Assembly: GCA_012512495.1 (NCBI GenBank)
Contig: JAAZEC010000175.1
Coordinates: forward strand, 1-8,556
Length of the DNA: 8,556 nt
DNA from: Erysipelothrix sp.
Lineage (GTDB): Bacteria > Bacillota_I > Bacilli_A > Erysipelotrichales > Erysipelotrichaceae
Direction: 5' to 3'
Shown: positions 5,566 through 8,556 of the stretch, piece after piece
Position numbering within the stretch: position 1 is the stretch's first letter
How the letters are laid out: each line of letters opens with the position of its first letter
The notes under the pieces: generated by a model
What the model saw: only the letters and a program-made list of their open reading frames with translations
Told to the model about the DNA's origin: nothing
Database searches by the model: none
Translations under genes and position numbers: made by a program

Positions 5566-6460
5566 ATGCTCTGGGATGAGCTTTATCATAGACTGCTTTG
5601 AGTCGATCAACACTCACATGGGTATAGATCTGAGTCGTTGACAGGTTTTCATGACCCAACAGTTCCTGAACGAAACGTAAATCCGCCCCATTATCCAGTA
5701 AGTGCGTCGCAAACGTGTGCCTCAGAACGTGGGGGTGAAGCCTAAGTCGCAAACCAGCCTCAATGCCCGCCTTCTCACAAATTTGTTGAACACCACGCTG
5801 GGTAATCGGTTTACCCCGAAGGTTCACAAACACGAGATTGTGCTGTTCACCCTTCATAATCTGTGGGCGAACGACATTCAAATAAGAAGAAAGTGACTCT
5901 TTCATACTGTCATAGAAAGGGACTAAGCGCTCTTTATCACCCTTCCCGGTAACCGCTACGAGGGATTGATCCAACAAGATGTCCTCAACTCTCAGCTCTG
6001 TCAACTCGCTCACACGAAGACCACAGGCATAGAGCAGCTCAATCATACAGCTATCCCGCTGACCACCAAGTGTGCTCGTATCAATACTATTAATTAGCGT
6101 CGCTACTTCATCAAACATGAGGAAGCTTGGCAAGGGTCGATCCTGTTTGAAATGCTTGATTTCATTAAACGGATTCTCCAAATAACCATAATTGAGAATT
6201 AAGAACTGATAGAAAGCCCGCATGGCGGAGCATTTACGATTAAGAGTCGAGGCCTTCAAGGCCTGTTGGCGATTGAGCGAATCTATGAAGCCATAGATAT
6301 CACCCGCCTGCACATCGCTTAACTTCTCTATCTGTTGTCCCTGGCAATACTGTACAAACTGCATGATATCAGAATGGTATGCCTGTAAGGAATGAGTAGA
6401 GTGGGAGTGTGCCAAATCAAACGATTGTAAAAATTCTTCTAGAACTAGTTCAATTTCCAT
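5564..6460 (-). CDS. xerC: Tyrosine recombinase XerC
   Basis: A 298-residue site-specific recombinase from the ATG at 6460, the usual XerC length. In a cell it pairs with a second recombinase (or acts at dif alone in some lineages) to resolve chromosome dimers at division. The N-terminal SAM-like domain (about 1-95) is followed by the catalytic domain with all active residues, numbered from the ATG: Arg149 (ACGLRVSEL), Lys173 (TGKGDKER), His244 and Arg247 (HPHVLRHTFATHL), His270 (LLGHENLS) and nucleophile Tyr279 (QIYTHV). Spacings match XerD. The start overlaps the trmFO end by 11 nt, with no clear ribosome site. A TTG at 6478 would add six residues but also lacks one, and the ATG aligns well with Bacillus CodV. 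The topA-trmFO-xerC order is standard for Bacilli, supporting xerC rather than an integrase. Confidence 0.93.
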   Translation of the reverse strand: MEIELVLEEFLQSFDLAHSHSTHSLQAYHSDIMQFVQYCQGQQIEKLSDVQAGDIYGFIDSLNRQQALKASTLNRKCSAMRAFYQFLILNYGYLENPFNEIKHFKQDRPLPSFLMFDEVATLINSIDTSTLGGQRDSCMIELLYACGLRVSELTELRVEDILLDQSLVAVTGKGDKERLVPFYDSMKESLSSYLNVVRPQIMKGEQHNLVFVNLRGKPITQRGVQQICEKAGIEAGLRLRLHPHVLRHTFATHLLDNGADLRFVQELLGHENLSTTQIYTHVSVDRLKAVYDKAHPRA

Positions 6461-7730
6461 AGCTATCAATAATCTCAAGGGAGCGTTTCGCCCGCTCTTC
6501 TTTTTCTAGTTGGCTATTATCTAATAAGCCATAGTTGGCATTCATCGGCTGAAAATTCTGTGGGTTAGCACCCGAAACATAGTGAGCCATCGCCCCCATC
6601 ATCGTTTCCTTCGTGAAATCAAGTGGCGGTTGATTACTTAAGAACCTGTCCATATTCAAAGCCGCATAGAGACCCGAGGCCGCCGACTCTACATAGCCCT
6701 CCACACCGCATAGTTGACCCGCAAAGAACAAGTGAGGCAGCTGGACACTCTGGTAGAACTTATTCAAAAAGTTAGGAGATGTTAAGTAGGTATTACGATG
6801 CATCACACCGTAGCGCTCAATGCGAGCATTTTCCAAGCCAGGAATCATCTGAATGATCCGCTTTTGTTCCGGCCAGGTTAAGTGCGTTTGGAAACCCACG
6901 ATATTGTACAAGCTTCCAGCAGCGTTGTCCTGCCGTAATTGAACCACCGCGTAAGGTTTCTTGCCATCAGGCATCTCTAGTCCTACCGGTTTCATGGGCC
7001 CAAATAAGAGAGTCTTCGCTCCGCGCTTGGCCATAACCTCAAAAGGCATACAGCCCTCGAAGACCTTCTGGTCCTCAAAACCGCGCAGCTCGGTCGTCTT
7101 GGCACCAATCAACTCACGATAAAACTTATTGAATTCTTCCTTTGTCATGGGGCAATTAATATAATCAGAACTATCACCCTTGTCATAACGTGATTTACGA
7201 TAGACCTTGGAGTGATCAATTGAATCATAGGCTATAATGGGCGCAATCGCGTCAAAAAAATGTAGCTTTGCAAGTCCTGGCAGTGTCGAATAGGCATCCG
7301 CTAAGGCATCGCTGGTCAAGGGACCCGTCGCATAGATCGAGGGTTCATCGAAAATATCGGTGACTTCATCGTTTGTGACTTCGAGATCAGGGAACTGTTG
7401 TAGCGTTTCCATGACCCGCTGTGAAAAGGTTTCACGATCGACCGCTAAAGCACTCCCGGCAGGAATACTACTGTGATCGGCCGCACTCATGATTAATGAA
7501 TCCAGATGGCGCATTTCTTCTTTTAAAAGCCCCACCGCATTGGTGATACTGTTGGAGCGCATGGAGTTGGAACAGACGAGTTCAGCGAAACTACTACTGA
7601 CATGAGCCGGGGTCATTTTCTGAGGCCTCATTTCATAGAGACGCACCGAATAACCACGTTTCAACAGCTGATACGCAGCCTCGCTACCCGCCAAACCAGC
7701 GCCAATGATATTAACTCTCTTCTTTGACAT
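6450..7730 (-). CDS. trmFO: Methylenetetrahydrofolate-tRNA-(uracil-5-)-methyltransferase TrmFO
   Basis: A 426-residue flavoenzyme that makes 5-methyluridine at position 54 of the tRNA T-loop, using 5,10-methylenetetrahydrofolate as carbon donor and FADH2 as reductant. Visible: N-terminal FAD-binding VNIIGAGLAGSEAA (6-19), LYEMRP (31-36), SNSMRSNS (54-61), and the two Cys of the mechanism, Cys53 (ELVCSNSMRS) and Cys227 (FEGCMPFE), corresponding to Cys53 and Cys226 of the B. subtilis enzyme. A C-terminal FAD block FFAGQLCGVEGYVESAASG is near residues 337-355. Length is slightly under the 435 of B. subtilis. The ATG overlaps the topA end by 20 nt and the gene's end overlaps xerC by 11 nt, so the three genes form one tight operon. 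Confidence 0.97.
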   Translation of the reverse strand: MSKKRVNIIGAGLAGSEAAYQLLKRGYSVRLYEMRPQKMTPAHVSSSFAELVCSNSMRSNSITNAVGLLKEEMRHLDSLIMSAADHSSIPAGSALAVDRETFSQRVMETLQQFPDLEVTNDEVTDIFDEPSIYATGPLTSDALADAYSTLPGLAKLHFFDAIAPIIAYDSIDHSKVYRKSRYDKGDSSDYINCPMTKEEFNKFYRELIGAKTTELRGFEDQKVFEGCMPFEVMAKRGAKTLLFGPMKPVGLEMPDGKKPYAVVQLRQDNAAGSLYNIVGFQTHLTWPEQKRIIQMIPGLENARIERYGVMHRNTYLTSPNFLNKFYQSVQLPHLFFAGQLCGVEGYVESAASGLYAALNMDRFLSNQPPLDFTKETMMGAMAHYVSGANPQNFQPMNANYGLLDNSQLEKEERAKRSLEIIDSYGN

Positions 7731-8556
7731 CTTCTTTCACTTCTTCCTTGAAATAGTTGTAATCAACATATTTACACTTTGGAAAGGTTGAACAACCTAT
7801 AAATTTCTTACCAGTACGGCGTGCCGTGCGAACTACCAGATCATTACCACAGGTAGGACATGGTACATCAATCTTAACCGGTGGTTCCTTTACCTTATCC
7901 GCTAAGGGACGATGGTATTTACATTCAGGGTAATTCTCACAGGCAATAAACTTGCCAAACCGCCCATGGCGATAGACCAGCTGACCACCATCTTCGGGAC
8001 AGACTTCATTGACGAACTCCAGTGGAGCCTTCTCCATGGTGTCATAGGCCTTCTGAACTAGCGGTTCAAACTTTTCATAGAAAGTACGTAACTCTTCGAC
8101 GTTATCAGCCTTACCTTCAGCAATCTTGTCGAGCATGCTCTCCATCTCTGCTGTGTATTTTACATTAATGATTTCTTCGAAATTCTCCACTAGCTTTTCA
8201 TTCGTCAAAATACCCTGCTCCGTAGGAATGAACGCCTTGGTCGTGGTCGTCTCCGAGGGTGCGCGATATTCAACATAGCCACGCGTAACAATCGTATCGA
8301 TAATGGTCGAATAGGTACTAGGACGGCCAATGCCATTCTCTTCCAGTTCCTTGATGAGTCGGGCTTCATTGTAACGAAGTGGTGGCTCAGTGAAGTGTTG
8401 TTTCTCTTCGATCTTTTCAGGTGTATATTCTTGTTTCTCTTGAAGCACTGGTAGAATCTTGTCCTTATTGGTTTCATACTTACCATAAGCAAGCGTGTAA
8501 CCATCAAACGTCATTTCGATACCATTGGACACAAACTCATAGCCATTCTTAACGAA
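7711..8556 (-). CDS. topA: DNA topoisomerase I (partial, C-terminal part)
   Basis: The open reading frame continues past the right edge; 281 residues of the C-terminal part are present, against about 690 in full Bacillota enzymes. TopA relaxes negative supercoils; its active-site Tyr lies outside the window. Recognisable is KQHFTEPPLRYNEARLIKELEENGIGRPSTYSTII, followed by the domain-closing helix region and two zinc-ribbon repeats. The second ribbon is complete (CPTC...GCSTFPKC). The first reads CPED...ACENYPEC, with Asp (codon at 7990-7992) where the second Cys normally lies. A Lys/Glu-rich tail follows. A GTG at 8530-8532 is only an internal Val codon, because homology continues upstream. 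The trmFO start overlaps the last 20 nt. Confidence 0.96.
   Translation of the reverse strand, partial: FVKNGYEFVSNGIEMTFDGYTLAYGKYETNKDKILPVLQEKQEYTPEKIEEKQHFTEPPLRYNEARLIKELEENGIGRPSTYSTIIDTIVTRGYVEYRAPSETTTTKAFIPTEQGILTNEKLVENFEEIINVKYTAEMESMLDKIAEGKADNVEELRTFYEKFEPLVQKAYDTMEKAPLEFVNEVCPEDGGQLVYRHGRFGKFIACENYPECKYHRPLADKVKEPPVKIDVPCPTCGNDLVVRTARRTGKKFIGCSTFPKCKYVDYNYFKEEVKEDVKEES

Noticed and set aside
5564..6460. Tyrosine recombinase as an integrase of a mobile element
   Set aside because: Length, motifs and the topA-trmFO context identify housekeeping XerC; no att-like repeats or cargo genes are visible.
8205..8507. 100-codon minus-strand frame overlapping topA
   Set aside because: Out of frame with topA and Arg-rich from reading the alternate frame; topA homology is unambiguous there.

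Overview
The window looks like ordinary chromosome of a low-to-mid G+C member of the Bacillota, probably an anaerobic or fermentative Bacilli/Erysipelotrichia-like lineage. Three things point there. A topA-trmFO-xerC block is typical of Bacilli and relatives. TrmFO is the folate-dependent tRNA methylase of those groups. The bcd-etfB-etfA order with an EtfB close to the anaerobe (bifurcating-type) proteins suggests fermentative redox chemistry. The genus cannot be read from the sequence. There are no tRNA or rRNA genes, CRISPR arrays, insertion sequences or phage genes.

Left part (1-2930, minus strand): a compact operon, maoC-like hydratase > bcd (acyl-CoA dehydrogenase) > etfB > etfA, with etfA running off the left edge. 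The genes are 6 nt apart or less, or overlap. The operon has a near-consensus promoter (TTGACA, 17 bp, TATACT) with a perfect palindrome on the expected transcription start. The products should interconvert a 3-hydroxyacyl-CoA and an enoyl-CoA, then reduce or oxidise the enoyl-CoA/acyl-CoA pair with electrons moved by EtfAB. Directly upstream, a TetR-family regulator gene has its own terminator and is the obvious candidate regulator.

Middle (3516-5566): a 200-bp divergent regulatory region unusually rich in inverted repeats (four). It is followed on the plus strand by a two-gene ABC exporter, a MacB/FtsX-type permease and an ATPase most like the HrtB/HrtA haem-export family. The ATPase gene ends at a bidirectional terminator shared with the convergent xerC.

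Right part (5564-8556, minus strand): topA (3' part only) > trmFO > xerC, with overlapping reading frames: DNA relaxation, tRNA T-loop methylation and chromosome-dimer resolution. The minus-strand genes appear to lie on the leading strand and the exporter on the lagging strand.

No clearly new biological system is visible. The points most worth checking are the altered EtfB recognition loop, the cluster of palindromes between tetR and the exporter, the pairing of an (R)-type hydratase with Bcd/Etf, and a Cys-to-Asp change in a TopA zinc finger.
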